Source: Bradyrhizobium sp. B124 (GTDB taxonomy: Bacteria > Pseudomonadota > Alphaproteobacteria > Rhizobiales > Xanthobacteraceae). Taken from it: DNA of 64,000 nucleotides. This document shows positions 53,615 through 63,533 of the stretch, piece by piece. The stretch covers positions 5,522,001 through 5,586,000 of the forward strand of contig NZ_CP152413.1 in assembly GCF_038967635.1 (NCBI RefSeq). The letters are read 5' to 3'. The first letter of the stretch is position 1; every line of letters starts with the position of its first letter. A model generated the notes under the pieces. It was not told the origin of the DNA and made no database searches. It was given only the letters and a program-made list of their open reading frames with translations. The position numbers were made by a program, and so were the translations under genes.

Positions 53615-54019
53615 ATGAAGGTGCAAGGCAGGTGCTATTGCGGCAACGTGCGCTATGAGGCCGAAGGCGAACCGATGATGGCGGCGCAATGCCTGTGCCG
53701 CGAATGCCAATACATCACAGGCGGCGGACCGAACATGTTCATGGCGATGCCGACCACCGGCTTCAAATACACCGCCAGCCAACCCAAGCAGTTCACCCGG
53801 AAGGACCTCGAGCGCGCCGTGACGCGCGAATTCTGCCCGGAATGCGGCACCCATCTCGTGACCAAGGTGCCCGGCCTGCCCGCCACCATCCTGAAGGTCG
53901 GCACGTTCGACGATCCCAGCGTGTTCACCCCGCAGATGACGATCTACACCTGCGACAAGCAGACCTTCCACCATGTCCCCGACGGCAAGCCGTCGTTCGA
54001 GAAGCTGCCGGCGCGGTAG
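53615..54019 (+). CDS. GFA family (CENP-V/glutathione-dependent formaldehyde-activating-like) protein
   Basis: A 134-residue zinc-binding protein: GRCYCGNVRYEAEGEP supplies the first cysteine pair, AQCLCRECQYITGGGPNM the second, and REFCPECGTHLVTKV the third with FCPECG the structural CxxC. This matches the GFA/Mss4-like fold; most members are not formaldehyde-activating enzymes, and a role is not established. The start has GGGAGGA at good spacing, so a longer frame upstream is not used. It lies after the amtB2 terminator and is its own unit. Confidence 0.9.
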   Translation: MKVQGRCYCGNVRYEAEGEPMMAAQCLCRECQYITGGGPNMFMAMPTTGFKYTASQPKQFTRKDLERAVTREFCPECGTHLVTKVPGLPATILKVGTFDDPSVFTPQMTIYTCDKQTFHHVPDGKPSFEKLPAR

Positions 54020-54035
54020 TCGTCACATCGAGTAC

Positions 54036-54123
54036 GTAGCCCGGATGGAGCGTAGCGCAATCCGGGAACAGCGTCTACGCGGCGAGACTGCCCCCGGATT
54101 TCGCTTCGCTTCATCCGGGCTAC
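54036..54123. repeat. Intergenic inverted repeat, family GTAGCCCGGATG
   Basis: GTAGCCCGGATGGAGCGTAG at the left and CTTCGCTTCATCCGGGCTAC at the right, in the convergent gap between the GFA and GGDEF genes. Confidence 0.75.
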
Positions 54124-54128
54124 GCAGC

Positions 54129-54902
54129 TCACGCCGCGTCGCGCGCGTGCTCGACGCGGTCGCGGCCGTGGCGCTTGGCGGCGTAGAGCGCCTGGTCGGC
54201 GGTTCGCATCAGGCCGCTGAGGTCGAAGCCGCTTTCCTTCAAGGTGAAGCCGATACTGATCGTCACCGGCAGAAGGGTCACGCCGTCGAGGATCGTTCGC
54301 GCCGCGCAATCGCGGCGGATTTCCTCGGCGCCGTGCGCCGTCTGCTCGTGGCTCAGGCCGGTCACCACGGCTGCGAATTCCTCGCCGCCGTAACGGGCGA
54401 CCAGCGCACCGTGCCGGATCGCGAACTGGCGCAGCACGTCGGCGATCTCGACCAGCACCTTGTCGCCGATCTCATGTCCGTAGCGGTCGTTGATCGACTT
54501 GAAATGATCGATGTCGCACATCAGCACTGCAACCGACGCGCCATCGGCCTGCGCGCGTTCAAGCGCCGCGGCGGCATCAGCGTCGAAGCCGCGCCGGTTC
54601 AACAGGCCGGTCAGCTGGTCGGTCTGCGAGATCTGGGCCAGCTCGCGGCGGGTACGCGCGAGCTCCAGCATCAACATGCCGGCGCGATAGGACATCGCGC
54701 CGCTGAGCGCGATTGAGATAAAGACGCCGGCGGTGAGCCCGAACAGCTGCATCTGGCCGACCGTGATCGGCGCGGCCAGATCGCGGCCGAACACCAGCAT
54801 GCCGATGGTGAAGGACATCACCGCGGTCATGCCGGCAGCAATCACCATCACCTTGCCGGTGCGGCGCAGAACATCGCCGTGTGTCTCGATCCTGATGGCC
54901 AT
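54129..54902 (-). CDS. Membrane-bound GGDEF diguanylate cyclase
   Basis: A 257-residue protein with two membrane helices (MVIAAGMTAVMSFTIGMLVF, and FGLTAGVFISIALSGAMSYR) and a C-terminal GGDEF domain from ~95 onward: DQLTGLLNRRGFDADAAAAL, MCDIDHFKSINDRYGHEIGD, ARYGGEEFAAVV (GGEEF active site) and MRTADQALYAAKRHGRDRVE. It should make cyclic di-GMP. No inhibitory RxxD five residues ahead of GGEEF is evident. A longer frame begins upstream but the ATG at 54902 fits the membrane helix position. It is the second c-di-GMP cyclase of the window. Confidence 0.93.
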   Translation of the reverse strand: MAIRIETHGDVLRRTGKVMVIAAGMTAVMSFTIGMLVFGRDLAAPITVGQMQLFGLTAGVFISIALSGAMSYRAGMLMLELARTRRELAQISQTDQLTGLLNRRGFDADAAAALERAQADGASVAVLMCDIDHFKSINDRYGHEIGDKVLVEIADVLRQFAIRHGALVARYGGEEFAAVVTGLSHEQTAHGAEEIRRDCAARTILDGVTLLPVTISIGFTLKESGFDLSGLMRTADQALYAAKRHGRDRVEHARDAA

Positions 54903-55035
54903 GTCCGTCTGCACGTCCTCGCAATACGCGGGTTCATTCGGTCGTGCTGTGTTGCGAATTGCTGAAGGAACTCGTGACGTGCGCGCTGGCCTTAATAGCG
55001 GGTAAAGCGGATCACTCGAATGCACGGCAATGCTG

Positions 55036-55509
55036 TCAGTCGATCAGGACTTCCTCGTCCGGCAGCTCGCCTGGCGCGCCGTCGCGCAAATAGCTTTCGA
55101 GGATGCCGGCCAGCGACAGCGGCGTGAGGCGCTCCTCCGCGCGGGATAGATCGGCGATCGGCCACCAGCGAAAGCAATCGAGCACCGTCGCCTCGATCTT
55201 GTCGGCCATCACAGGGTCGAATCGATCCGTGTGAACGATCCGGTACTCTTCCTTCTGGGAGATCCGCCGGCCGCCCCAGTTGAAGGTGTGATGACGCCGC
55301 CAGACGGCGGGACCAGGCTCGAAACCGACCAGCCCCAATTCCTCGGCCAATTCCCGCTGCAGCGCCGCTTCCGGCGTCTCGCCGTCTTCGATGCCGCCGC
55401 CGGGCGCGATCCAGAAACAGTCGCCGCCGTGCGGCGGGCGAATCCGCATCAGCAGGACCTCGCGCTCGCCTGCGATGATGAGCGCCCTGACGGCGCGGCG
55501 ATGGATCAT
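55036..55509 (-). CDS. Nudix hydrolase
   Basis: A 157-residue Nudix enzyme with an intact box: GGGIEDGETPEAALQRELAE followed by ELGLVGF gives the G-x5-E-x7-R-E-x2-E-E-x-G pattern. Preceding strand RRAVRALIIAGEREVLLMRI and downstream RRHHTFNWGGRRISQKEEYR are consistent with nucleotide-sugar or (d)NTP hydrolases; the substrate is unclear. The ATG at 55509 is chosen; a GTG 20 codons upstream extends the frame, but neither start has a clear ribosome site. Confidence 0.85.
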   Translation of the reverse strand: MIHRRAVRALIIAGEREVLLMRIRPPHGGDCFWIAPGGGIEDGETPEAALQRELAEELGLVGFEPGPAVWRRHHTFNWGGRRISQKEEYRIVHTDRFDPVMADKIEATVLDCFRWWPIADLSRAEERLTPLSLAGILESYLRDGAPGELPDEEVLID

Positions 55510-55700
55510 GTCTCGGTGCAATTTTGATGCGGTTTTCAATGCGTTTTCTGAGGGGGGTGCTGATATCACGCGCCGGCCAAACGTGCCGCGCCGCCGATGG
55601 TTAATCGCGTCTTAACCTCGCCCTATCTATGGTGATTTGATCGGTTTACGGTCGGCTCCCCCTCACCTCCGACCGCAGTGAAAGTGCTGGCTTTTCAACC

Positions 55701-56927
55701 ATGGCAATGACCGCCTCATCCGGCGTGGCGCAGGGCGCCGCCGATGCCACATCCGCCGGCCAGGCCGAGCGCTCCCCATTCGTGCGAACCACCGAATTGC
55801 TGGCGCCGTACCAGCCGGCCAAGCCCTTGATTACACTGTCGGTCGGCGAGCCGCAGCATCCCGTGCCGGATTTCGTCGGGCCGGTGCTGGCGAAGCACAC
55901 CGCCGAGTTCGGCCGCTACCCGATGGCCAAGGGCATCGAGCCGTTCCGCCGCGCGGTCGCGACCTGGCTGGGAAGCCGGTTCCAATTGCCGCGTCCGGTC
56001 GATCCGGAGAGCGAAGTGTTGGTGCTCAATGGCAGCCGCGAGGGGCTGTTCTTTGCGGCGATCACAGCCGCGCGCCACGTTGCCCCGCGCAAGGGCCGGC
56101 CGGCGATCCTGATGCCGAATCCGTTTTATCCGGCCTATGGCGCCGGCGCGCGCGCGGCCGGCTGCGAGCAGATCCATCTGCCGACCACGCTCGCCAACGG
56201 TTTCCTGCCCGACCTTGATACGATCGACGAGGCGACATGGGCCCGCACCGTCGCGTTCTTCATCGCCTCGCCGGCCAATCCGCAAGGGTCGGTCGCCTCG
56301 CGCGCCTATTTCGCGCGGCTGAAAGAACTCGCCGACCGGTTCGGCTTCATGATCTTGTCCGACGAGTGCTACTCGGAGATCTATACCCGCGAGGCGCCGG
56401 GCAGCATGCTGGAATGCGCCGGTCCCGATTTCCGCAATGTCGTTGCGTTTCAGTCGCTGTCGAAGCGCTCGAACCTGCCGGGTATGCGGGTCGGCTTCGC
56501 CGCCGGCGACCGGAAGTTTCTCGCCGCGTTCCTCGAGTTGCGCAACGTCGCTGCGCCGCAGGTGCCGGTGCCGCTGCAACATGTCGCGGTCGCCGCCTAT
56601 GGCGACGAGGCGCATGTCGAGGAGAATCGCAGGCTCTATCGCATCAAGTTCGATTTCGCCGACCAGATCCTCGGCAACCGCTACGGCTACAAGCGTCCCG
56701 CCGGCGGCTTCTGCGTCTGGCTCGACGTCTCCGATCGCGGCAGCGACGAGGCGGTGACCGTCAGGCTCTATCGCGACGCCGGCGTTCGCGTGATTCCGGG
56801 CAGCTACCTGGCGCGTGAGCAGAACGACGGTTCCAATCCGGGCGAGGGCTATATCCGCCTTGCGCTGGTCTCCGACAGTGAATCGACGGCCGAGGCGATG
56901 CATCGCCTGGTCGAAACCCTGGGTTAA
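55701..56927 (+). CDS. PLP-dependent class I/II aminotransferase (DapC-like)
   Basis: A 408-residue fold-type I aminotransferase. [20 protein letters not shown] is the N-terminal substrate lid; [16 protein letters not shown] and [32 protein letters not shown] (Asp contacting the pyridine) and the PLP lysine in [20 protein letters not shown] are in order, and the final arginine is in [20 protein letters not shown]. The [12 protein letters not shown] pattern is found in succinyldiaminopimelate aminotransferases, so lysine and peptidoglycan-precursor synthesis is plausible but not shown. ftsK follows 22 bp downstream, so they may share a transcript. Confidence 0.85.
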   Translation: MAMTASSGVAQGAADATSAGQAERSPFVRTTELLAPYQPAKPLITLSVGEPQHPVPDFVGPVLAKHTAEFGRYPMAKGIEPFRRAVATWLGSRFQLPRPVDPESEVLVLNGSREGLFFAAITAARHVAPRKGRPAILMPNPFYPAYGAGARAAGCEQIHLPTTLANGFLPDLDTIDEATWARTVAFFIASPANPQGSVASRAYFARLKELADRFGFMILSDECYSEIYTREAPGSMLECAGPDFRNVVAFQSLSKRSNLPGMRVGFAAGDRKFLAAFLELRNVAAPQVPVPLQHVAVAAYGDEAHVEENRRLYRIKFDFADQILGNRYGYKRPAGGFCVWLDVSDRGSDEAVTVRLYRDAGVRVIPGSYLAREQNDGSNPGEGYIRLALVSDSESTAEAMHRLVETLG

Positions 56928-56949
56928 TCGCGAAGCGCGAAGATTGAGT

Positions 56950-59424
56950 ATGCCAGCGATCGAACGTGTCATCCCCCTGGTCGGCCATCTGCCGCTCTCG
57001 TTGCGCGAGGCGCTGGCGCGACGGCTGCGCGAACTCACCGGGCTCGGCCTGATCGCGCTGTCGGGCGCCATCACCGCCGCGCTGATGACCTGGTCGGTGC
57101 AGGATCCGTCGCTCAGCCACGCCACCTCGCGCGCGATCCGCAACGTGCTCGGCTATCCCGGCGCGATCGGCGCCGACCTCTTGATGCAGATTCTCGGCCT
57201 CGGCGCCATCATGCTGCTGCTGCCGGTCGCAGTCTGGGGCTGGCGGATGCTGACGCATCGTCCGTTCGACCGCGAGGCATTGCGGCTCGGCTGCTGGATC
57301 CTGTGCACGGTGATCGCGGCGGGTTTTGCCAGCTGCTGGCCGCACAATACGTCATGGCCGCTGCCGACCGGGCTCGGCGGCGTGGTCGGCGACGCGCTGC
57401 TGCGCGCGCCGGCTGTCGTGTTCGGGCCGCCCGGCTTCATCTATCGCGTCGTGCTCGGCCTGATCCTGTTTGTTGCGATGGCAGCAAGCTTCCTGTTCGC
57501 CTGCGGTTGGGGCGCCAAGGAAGAGGACGAGGAGTTGACGCCGATCGCTGACGACGACGAGCCGTTCGTCGAAGAGGAAGACAACGACCGCAGCTCGGTC
57601 TCGCTGGGCTGGCTGTTCCATGCGCTGATGAGCGCGAAAGCACGGCTCGGCTGGCTGTTCACCACCGCCTACAAATCGCTGGTGTCGAGCGGATCGCAGG
57701 GCCGCAGCAGTGCGGCGTTCGAGCGCCAGGAGCCCAATATCGGCGGCGGCCGCGCGGCGCCCTCGATCGCGCCCGCGGCTGACGACCACGACGAAGACGA
57801 AGCCGAGGCTTTCGACGACGAGGAAGAAGAGGATAACGAGGAGGAAGCTCCCGCCGCCCGCGCCCCGCGCAAGAAGGCCGAGCCGAAGCCGAAGAAGAAG
57901 AACTCCGACAAGTTCGAGCTGCCGTCGGTCTCGGTCCTCAGTGCGCCGAAGGCGAGCGATCGCCAGCCGCTGAGCAAGGCCGAGCTTGAAGCCAATTCGC
58001 GTTCGCTGGAAGGCGTGCTGCAGGACTTCGGCGTGCGTGGCGAGATCGTCAAGGCCAATCCGGGCCCGGTGGTCACGCTGTACGAGCTGGAGCCCGCGCC
58101 CGGCATCAAGTCGTCGCGCGTGATCGGATTGTCCGACGACATCGCCCGTTCGATGAGCGCGCTGTCGGCCCGCGTCGCCGTGGTCGCCGGCCGCAACGCG
58201 ATCGGCATCGAGCTGCCGAACGCGCATCGCGAGAAGGTCTATCTGCGCGAACTCCTGGTCGCCAAGGAAAGCGTCGATTCGGTTGCGAAGCTGCCGCTGT
58301 GCCTCGGCAAGACGATCGGCGGCGATCCCGTCATCATCGACCTCGCGCGCACACCGCATATGCTGATCGCCGGCACCACCGGCTCCGGCAAATCGGTCGC
58401 GATCAACACCATGATCCTGAGCCTGGTCTACCGGCTGCGTCCGGATCAGTGCCGCCTGATCATGGTCGACCCGAAGATGCTCGAACTCTCCGTCTATGAC
58501 GGCATCCCGCATCTCTTGACGCCCGTCGTCACCGACCCGAAGAAGGCCGTTGTCGCGCTGAAATGGGCCGTGCGCGAGATGGAGGAACGCTACAAGCGGA
58601 TGGCCAAGCTCGGCGTGCGCAACATCGACGGCTACAATGCGCGCCTCGTCGAAGCCAAGGCCAAGGGCGAAGAGCTGACGCGCACCGTGCACACCGGTTT
58701 CGACAAGGAGAGCGGCAAGGCGATCTACGAGGAAGAGAAGCTCGACCTCGAGCCGCTTCCCTACATCGTTATCATCGTCGACGAAATGGCCGACCTGATG
58801 ATGGTCGCCGGCAAGGACATCGAAGGCGCGGTGCAGCGCCTCGCGCAGATGGCGCGCGCCGCCGGCCTCCATGTGATCCTCGCCACGCAGCGTCCGTCGG
58901 TCGACGTCATCACCGGCACGATCAAGGCGAACTTCCCGACCCGCATCGCCTTCCAGGTGACGTCGAAGATCGACAGCCGCACCATTCTGGGCGAGATGGG
59001 CGCCGAGCAGCTGCTCGGCCAGGGCGACATGCTTTATATGGCAGGCGGCGGCCGCATCAGCCGCGTGCACGGCCCGTTCGCATCGGACGAGGAAGTCGAG
59101 AAGGTGGTGCGTCACCTCAAGACGCAGGGCCAGCCGGAGTATCTCGAAGCCGTCACCGCGGAAGAGCCGACCGACGAGGACGGCGCCGTGTTCGATGCCA
59201 CCGGCATGGGTGGCGACGGCGGCGGCGATCTGTTCACGCAGGCGGTTGCGATCGTCAAGCGCGACCGCAAGGCGTCGACCTCCTACATCCAGCGCCGGCT
59301 GCAGATCGGCTACAACCGCGCCGCCTCGCTGATGGAGCGGATGGAACTTGAGGGCATCGTCGGCCCGGCGAATCACGCCGGAAAGCGCGAAATCCTGGTC
59401 GGGGAGGAAGAGGGCCAGTTCTGA
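56950..59424 (+). CDS. ftsK: DNA translocase FtsK
   Basis: An 824-residue septal DNA translocase that clears chromosome ends and activates XerCD at division. Four membrane helices lie in residues ~25-200 ([60 protein letters not shown]), then an acidic linker (~195-330, [15 protein letters not shown]). The motor has [20 protein letters not shown] (Walker A) and [20 protein letters not shown] (Walker B); the gamma winged helix is [20 protein letters not shown] near the end. Start chosen at 56950 because the family begins there; the ribosome site is weak. Followed by a LolA-like gene, a frequent neighbour. Confidence 0.96.
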   Translation: MPAIERVIPLVGHLPLSLREALARRLRELTGLGLIALSGAITAALMTWSVQDPSLSHATSRAIRNVLGYPGAIGADLLMQILGLGAIMLLLPVAVWGWRMLTHRPFDREALRLGCWILCTVIAAGFASCWPHNTSWPLPTGLGGVVGDALLRAPAVVFGPPGFIYRVVLGLILFVAMAASFLFACGWGAKEEDEELTPIADDDEPFVEEEDNDRSSVSLGWLFHALMSAKARLGWLFTTAYKSLVSSGSQGRSSAAFERQEPNIGGGRAAPSIAPAADDHDEDEAEAFDDEEEEDNEEEAPAARAPRKKAEPKPKKKNSDKFELPSVSVLSAPKASDRQPLSKAELEANSRSLEGVLQDFGVRGEIVKANPGPVVTLYELEPAPGIKSSRVIGLSDDIARSMSALSARVAVVAGRNAIGIELPNAHREKVYLRELLVAKESVDSVAKLPLCLGKTIGGDPVIIDLARTPHMLIAGTTGSGKSVAINTMILSLVYRLRPDQCRLIMVDPKMLELSVYDGIPHLLTPVVTDPKKAVVALKWAVREMEERYKRMAKLGVRNIDGYNARLVEAKAKGEELTRTVHTGFDKESGKAIYEEEKLDLEPLPYIVIIVDEMADLMMVAGKDIEGAVQRLAQMARAAGLHVILATQRPSVDVITGTIKANFPTRIAFQVTSKIDSRTILGEMGAEQLLGQGDMLYMAGGGRISRVHGPFASDEEVEKVVRHLKTQGQPEYLEAVTAEEPTDEDGAVFDATGMGGDGGGDLFTQAVAIVKRDRKASTSYIQRRLQIGYNRAASLMERMELEGIVGPANHAGKREILVGEEEGQF

Positions 59425-59524
59425 TCGGGGGCGATCATCACGGAAAAACCATATCTCCCTCGGAAGAGGCGGGATAAAATCCGGCGAAGCGGGACGAGCG
59501 TCGAACAGAGACCTGACATATCTG

Positions 59525-60349
59525 ATGGCAAAACATCTCATTGACCGCGGCACGCGCACTGCGCTGGCTCTTCTCGTCACCGCCGCGATCGCCGGCGGCG
59601 CGGCTGCGCAGAATGCGCCGGCGACGCCGAAACCCGTAGCCAACGCGGGGCCGAAGGCTGCGCCGAAGGCCAAGGACGCCGGCGCGCAGAGCAATGCGGA
59701 CAAGGGCCCGGCCACCACGGGCGCCACCCAGGCACCGCCGGACCCGGTGATTCCCGATCCGCGCCGCAACGTGCCCGCCAACATCTTCCAGACCTTCGAC
59801 GCCAACCAGAAGGCGCAGGCCGCCAAGGTCTCGGCCTATCTGTCGTCGCTGCAGACGCTGGTCGGGAATTTCGTCCAGGTTGGTCCCGACGGCACCAAGA
59901 CCAAGGGCGATTTCTACATCCAGAAGCCCGGCAAGCTGCGCTTCGAATATGACAATCCGAGCACCATCGAGGTGATCGCCGACGGCTCGTCGGTCGCAGT
60001 GCGCGACCGCAGGCTCGCCACCCAGGACATCTATCCGCTGTCGCAGACCCCGCTGCGCTATCTGCTGTCGGACCGCATCGACCTGATGAAGGACACCAAC
60101 GTCGTCAGCGTCACGGCCGACGACGTGTTCGTCAGCATCACGATCGAGGAGAAGCAGGCGCTGGTCGGCACCAGCCGCTTCCTGCTGATGATCGGCGCCA
60201 AGGACGGCAAGCTCAAGCAGTGGACCGTCACCGATCCGCAGGGCTACGACACGACAGTTGCAGTCTACAATCTCGACGCGACGCAGAAGCCCGATCCGGG
60301 GCTGTTCAAGATCGACTTCACGACCTATCCGGGTTCTTCGCCGGGTTAG
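59525..60349 (+). CDS. LolA-like outer-membrane lipoprotein carrier protein
   Basis: A 274-residue exported protein with a signal peptide (LALLVTAAIAGGAAAQ), an Ala/Pro/Lys linker to about residue 80, and a LolA-like domain: AKVSAYLSSLQTLVGNFVQV, GPDGTKTKGDFYIQKPGKLR, FEYDNPSTIEVIADGSSVAV, YPLSQTPLRYLLSDRIDL and VYNLDATQKPDPGLFKIDFT. LolA ferries lipoproteins through the periplasm; the alphaproteobacterial forms downstream of ftsK are the LolA homologues. The extra N-terminal linker is unusual for enterobacterial LolA. It follows ftsK by 100 bp on the same strand. Confidence 0.88.
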   Translation: MAKHLIDRGTRTALALLVTAAIAGGAAAQNAPATPKPVANAGPKAAPKAKDAGAQSNADKGPATTGATQAPPDPVIPDPRRNVPANIFQTFDANQKAQAAKVSAYLSSLQTLVGNFVQVGPDGTKTKGDFYIQKPGKLRFEYDNPSTIEVIADGSSVAVRDRRLATQDIYPLSQTPLRYLLSDRIDLMKDTNVVSVTADDVFVSITIEEKQALVGTSRFLLMIGAKDGKLKQWTVTDPQGYDTTVAVYNLDATQKPDPGLFKIDFTTYPGSSPG

Positions 60350-60358
60350 CCTGTTTGC

Positions 60359-60442
60359 GTAGGATGGGTAGAGCGCAGCGAAACCCATGGGCTTCGTGCC
60401 GCTGATTGAGATGATGGGTTTCGCTTCGCTCTACCCATCCTA
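60359..60442. repeat. Intergenic inverted repeat, family GTAGGATGGGTAGAGC
   Basis: GTAGGATGGGTAGAGCGCAG plus CGAAACCCAT at the left and ATGGGTTTCG plus CTTCGCTCTACCCATCCTAC at the right, a long near-perfect inverted repeat with a ~23-bp loop. Only copy of its family in the window. Confidence 0.75.
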
Positions 60443-60505
60443 CAGGCGCTTGCTTGTGGACAAAGCGCTAACCCGCACCGAGAACCGTGCTAAGACGCAC
60501 CTCTC

Positions 60506-61321
60506 ATGCGGTTCTCCGTCACCACCTGGAACATCAACTCGGTGCGCCTGCGCATCGACATCGTCGCCAAATTCCTGAAGAGCGCGCGGCCAGATGTGCT
60601 GTGCCTGCAGGAGACCAAATGCATCGACGATGCGTTTCCGCTGAAGCGCTTCAAGCGGCTCGGTTATGAGCACATCGCGCTGAACGGACAGAAGGGCTAT
60701 CACGGCGTCGCCATCGTCTCGCGCCTGCCGTTCGAGACCACCGACATCAGGACGTTCTGCGACAAGATCGACTCCCGGCACATCTCGGTGTCCTTTGGCG
60801 AGAAGGCGCAGCTCTCAAAGCCGCTGGTGCTGCATAATTTCTACGTGCCGGCCGGCGGCGACATTCCCGATCCCGCGCTCAATCCGAAGTTCGAGCACAA
60901 GCTGCAATTCCTCGACGAGATGAAAGCCTGCGAGCCGCTGCATCCGCGCGGCGACGACCGTCACATCCTGGTCGGCGACCTCAACGTCGCGCCGCACGAG
61001 AACGACGTGTGGTCGCACAAGCAGCTGTTGAAGGTGGTCTCGCACACGCCGGTCGAGACCGAGAAGCTGCTCGCGGCGCAAGCGCATGGCGAATGGTTCG
61101 ACATCGCGCGCGAGCGGATCCCGATGTCGGAAAAGGTCTACACCTGGTGGAGCTATCGCGCCGCGGACTGGACCGTCGGCGACCGCGGCCGCAGGCTCGA
61201 CCACATCTGGGTCTCGCGCGCGCTGAAGGATCAAGTCAGCGATTTCAAGATCACCCGCGACGCCCGCAGCTGGGAGCGGCCGTCGGACCACGTGCCTGTC
61301 ACGGCGGTGATGGAGGTTTAG
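60506..61321 (+). CDS. xth: Exodeoxyribonuclease III
   Basis: A 271-residue AP endonuclease/exonuclease of the ExoIII family for base-excision repair. FSVTTWNINSVRLRIDIVAK holds the metal Asn, DVLCLQETKC the metal Glu, GYHGVAIVSRLPFETTDI the conserved Tyr region, HILVGDLNVAPHENDVW the Asp-Asn catalytic pair, YTWWSYRA and RGRRLDHIWVSRAL, and the final catalytic SDHVPVTAV. Length typical. Downstream a palindromic repeat precedes the convergent cyclic-nucleotide-binding gene. Confidence 0.96.
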   Translation: MRFSVTTWNINSVRLRIDIVAKFLKSARPDVLCLQETKCIDDAFPLKRFKRLGYEHIALNGQKGYHGVAIVSRLPFETTDIRTFCDKIDSRHISVSFGEKAQLSKPLVLHNFYVPAGGDIPDPALNPKFEHKLQFLDEMKACEPLHPRGDDRHILVGDLNVAPHENDVWSHKQLLKVVSHTPVETEKLLAAQAHGEWFDIARERIPMSEKVYTWWSYRAADWTVGDRGRRLDHIWVSRALKDQVSDFKITRDARSWERPSDHVPVTAVMEV

Positions 61322-61341
61322 ACGCGGCGTCAGCCTGAGCA

Positions 61342-61449
61342 CCGTCATCCTGAGGCGCGAGCGGAGCGAGCCTCGAAGGATGAATCGGCCCGGCTGGTGG
61401 CCGTCGACCCTTCGAGACGCGCGCAAGAGCGCGCTCCTCAGGGTGACGG
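61342..61449. repeat. Intergenic inverted repeat, family CCGTCATCC (intact copy)
   Basis: CCGTCATCCTGAGGCGCGAG with GAGCGAGCCTCGAAGGATG, the centre GGTGGCCGTCGACCCTTCGA and the closing arm CGCTCCTCAGGGTGACGG. It is the uninterrupted homologue of the copy at 14673 that the insertion sequence has split. Confidence 0.8.
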
Positions 61450-61464
61450 ATCAATAGACAGCGG

Positions 61465-61905
61465 CTACGTGCTCAGCTTCCCGCCCGCGATCAAAATATC
61501 GCTCGCGAGCTGGCTGGTGCGGAGCGCGAGTTCGTCGCGCAGGCGGCGGGCGGCGGCCGGATCGCTTTCCAGCACGCGCTGGAACAGGCTGCGCGCGACG
61601 CGGATCACCGAGCCGCGCTCCAGCGCGGTCGCGGTCGAGGGCCGCTTCATCGCGACGATCAATGCGAGCTCGCCGATCAGCGCGCCGTGGCCGGCGATGA
61701 TCTCGGCGCCGCCTTCCTCGACCCGGAACGTGCCGCGCTGCACGACGTAGCCGGCATCGGCCGTGTCGCCGGTCTTGAACAGCACCTCGCCTGCGTTGAA
61801 ATCGCGTTGCTCGGAGCCGATCGCCAGCATGCGCAAGGAGCTGTCGCCCAACAGACGCATCGTCGGGACCTGCTCGAGCAGGGCTACGTCATCATCGATC
61901 GACAT
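61465..61905 (-). CDS. Cyclic nucleotide-binding domain protein
   Basis: A 146-residue stand-alone cNMP-binding domain: RDFNAGEVLFKTGDTADAGY, VVQRGTFRVEE and IIAGHGALIGELALIVAMKR, PSTATALERGSVIRVARSLF. The phosphate-binding cassette G-E-L-A followed by R-P-S-T is present (GELALIVAMKRPSTA), so it can bind a cyclic nucleotide. There is no DNA-binding or catalytic domain. It lies 57 bp downstream of the response regulator on the same strand and is likely co-transcribed. Confidence 0.9.
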   Translation of the reverse strand: MSIDDDVALLEQVPTMRLLGDSSLRMLAIGSEQRDFNAGEVLFKTGDTADAGYVVQRGTFRVEEGGAEIIAGHGALIGELALIVAMKRPSTATALERGSVIRVARSLFQRVLESDPAAARRLRDELALRTSQLASDILIAGGKLST

Positions 61906-61962
61906 TCAGGGCCGGTAACCGCGGTGCGCCTCGATTTCACGAATCGTTGAGCGCGGAGCGTA

Positions 61963-62649
61963 TCACGGCACCAGCTTGTAGCCACCGGCTTCCGTCACCA
62001 GGATTTCGGGGTTGGCGGCGTCCTTCTCGATCTTCTGGCGGAGGCGGTAGATGTGGGTTTCCAGCGTGTGGGTGGTGACGCCGGAATTGTAGCCCCAGAC
62101 TTCCTGGAGCAGGGTCTCGCGCGACACCGGCATCTGGCCGGCGCGGTAGAGGAAGCGCAGGATCGCGGTTTCCTTCTCGGTCAGCCGCACCTTGCGGGCA
62201 TTGGCGCCGGTGAGCATCTTCGAGCCGGGCCGGAACGAGTAGGGGCCGACCGAGAACACCGCGTCCTCGCTGGCCTCGTGCTGGCGCAGCTGCGCCCGGA
62301 TCCGGGCCAGCAGCACCGCGAAGCGGAAGGGTTTTGCCACATAGTCGTTGGCGCCGCTTTCGAGGCCAAGGATGGTGTCGGAATCGGTGTCGTGGCCGGT
62401 CAGCATGATGATCGGGGCCTTGAAACCGCCCTTGCGCAGGCTGCGGACCACTTCGCGGCCGTCGGTGTCGGGCAGGCCGACGTCCATCAGGACCAGATCG
62501 GGAGAATTGGCTTTGGCGGCAGTGGCGCCCTTGGCGCCGGTGTCGACTGCGGAGGCTTCGAATTCCTCGTGCAGGGACAGCTGCTCGACCAGCGTATCGC
62601 GCAGATCGGTATCGTCATCCACGATCAAGATCTTGCGGGCATTGGCCAT
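61963..62649 (-). CDS. OmpR/PhoB-family response regulator
   Basis: A 228-residue two-component regulator. The receiver domain (~6-120) has the acidic pocket ILIVDDDTDLRDTL, the phospho-Asp in LVLMDVGLPDTDGREVVR (~Asp56), Thr in IIMLTGHDTDSDT and Lys in DYVAKPFRFAVLLAR. The winged helix (~135-228) has RKVRLTEKETAILRFLYRAG, LLQEVWGYNSGVTTHTLETH and IYRLRQKIEKDAANPEILVT. No histidine kinase gene is next to it. It resembles the essential envelope regulators of alphaproteobacteria such as CenR, but the link is only tentative. A YkuD gene diverges from it. Confidence 0.93.
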   Translation of the reverse strand: MANARKILIVDDDTDLRDTLVEQLSLHEEFEASAVDTGAKGATAAKANSPDLVLMDVGLPDTDGREVVRSLRKGGFKAPIIMLTGHDTDSDTILGLESGANDYVAKPFRFAVLLARIRAQLRQHEASEDAVFSVGPYSFRPGSKMLTGANARKVRLTEKETAILRFLYRAGQMPVSRETLLQEVWGYNSGVTTHTLETHIYRLRQKIEKDAANPEILVTEAGGYKLVP

Positions 62650-62891
62650 AGGTACAATCCTTCGGGGGCGGGGCGGTCAGAAGCGGGGGGCGCTTATGGC
62701 CGTAGCATCGGCTAGATACGTGCTCAGGTAGGCCGTCGTTACCGATTCACAAGGCAGCGCAGTCTACCTCAAATCCGGCGGGGCAGGACGTGAATGTCCT
62801 GTAATGCCGGGAGATAGAATGTTTGGGACGTTCAAGGCAAGTTCAGTTTTGAACGATTCTTAAAGGAAGACCAGCTATTTCAATCACTTAT

Positions 62892-63431
62892 ATGACAGTG
62901 AAACGTGATCGCCCGCTCTCCGCCATCGAGGTCCGCAGCGCCGCCGGCGACCCGCGCCGGGGCTGGCTGACCGCCGATGGCTGGACCGTTCCGGTGGCGC
63001 TTGGGCGCGGCGGAATCCTCGCCAACAAGCGCGAGGGCGACGGCGGCACGCCACGCGGCATCTTCCACCCCAAGCAGCTCTGGTGGCGCGCCGACCGGCA
63101 CCGGCGTCCCGTGACCTTCCTGCCGGCGCGGCCGATCCGCCGCGAGGACGCCTGGTGCGAGGACCCGGCCGACCGCCATTACAACCAGCCGATCCGGCTC
63201 GACCGCGAGCAGGGCGGCGACCGCCTGACGCGCGAGGATCACCTCTACGACTTCATTGTCGAGATCGACCACAACGCCGCACCGCGCATCGCCGGCCGCG
63301 GCAGCGCCGTGTTCCTGCATCTGGCGCGGCCGAATTTCGGGCCGACCGCGGGCTGCGTCTCGATGACCAAGGCGTCGATGCTGCGGCTGCTGCGGCGGAT
63401 GTCGCCGCAGACCCGGATCATCATCGGGTAA
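62892..63431 (+). CDS. L,D-transpeptidase catalytic (YkuD) domain protein
   Basis: A 179-residue protein of the YkuD-like group without a signal peptide or membrane helix. ANKREGDGGTPRGIFHPKQL is the domain opening; the catalytic His is in AVFLHLARPNFGPTAG and the Cys in GPTAGCVSMTKASMLRLL, giving the H-x-n-C arrangement with the SxGC motif changed to TAGC. RHYNQPIRLDREQGGDRLTR and YDFIVEIDHNAAPRIAGRGS are also diagnostic of this branch (COG3786). Absence of an export signal makes action on cell wall uncertain unless export is by other means. It diverges from the response regulator. Confidence 0.87.
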   Translation: MTVKRDRPLSAIEVRSAAGDPRRGWLTADGWTVPVALGRGGILANKREGDGGTPRGIFHPKQLWWRADRHRRPVTFLPARPIRREDAWCEDPADRHYNQPIRLDREQGGDRLTREDHLYDFIVEIDHNAAPRIAGRGSAVFLHLARPNFGPTAGCVSMTKASMLRLLRRMSPQTRIIIG

Positions 63432-63451
63432 AGTTCTGGAATAGCTGAGCA

Positions 63452-63504
63452 TCGGTTTTCCCACGCGACAAGCACGACGCGCTTGTGCTGAGATCGTGCG
63501 CAAC
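63452..63504. repeat. Degenerate repeat with GGTTTTCCCACG core
   Basis: GGTTTTCCCACGCGACAAGC followed by GACGCGCTTGTGCTGAGATC and GTGCGCAAC. It shares the GGTTTTCCCACG...GAGATC(A/G)TGC pattern with 20959-21055. The inner arms CGACAAGC and GCTTGTGC fold as a weak hairpin. Confidence 0.45.
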
Positions 63505-63533
63505 GCAGAAAATTCCCGCAGGGACGAAACCGC

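Noticed and set aside
57780..57870. GAC/GAG-rich tract that could be a microsatellite
   Set aside because: It is the acidic linker of FtsK between membrane and motor parts, normal for the family.
57352..59826. An 824-codon minus-strand open frame opposite ftsK
   Set aside because: Antisense shadow; low-complexity His/Asp/Arg composition and full overlap with a secure gene.
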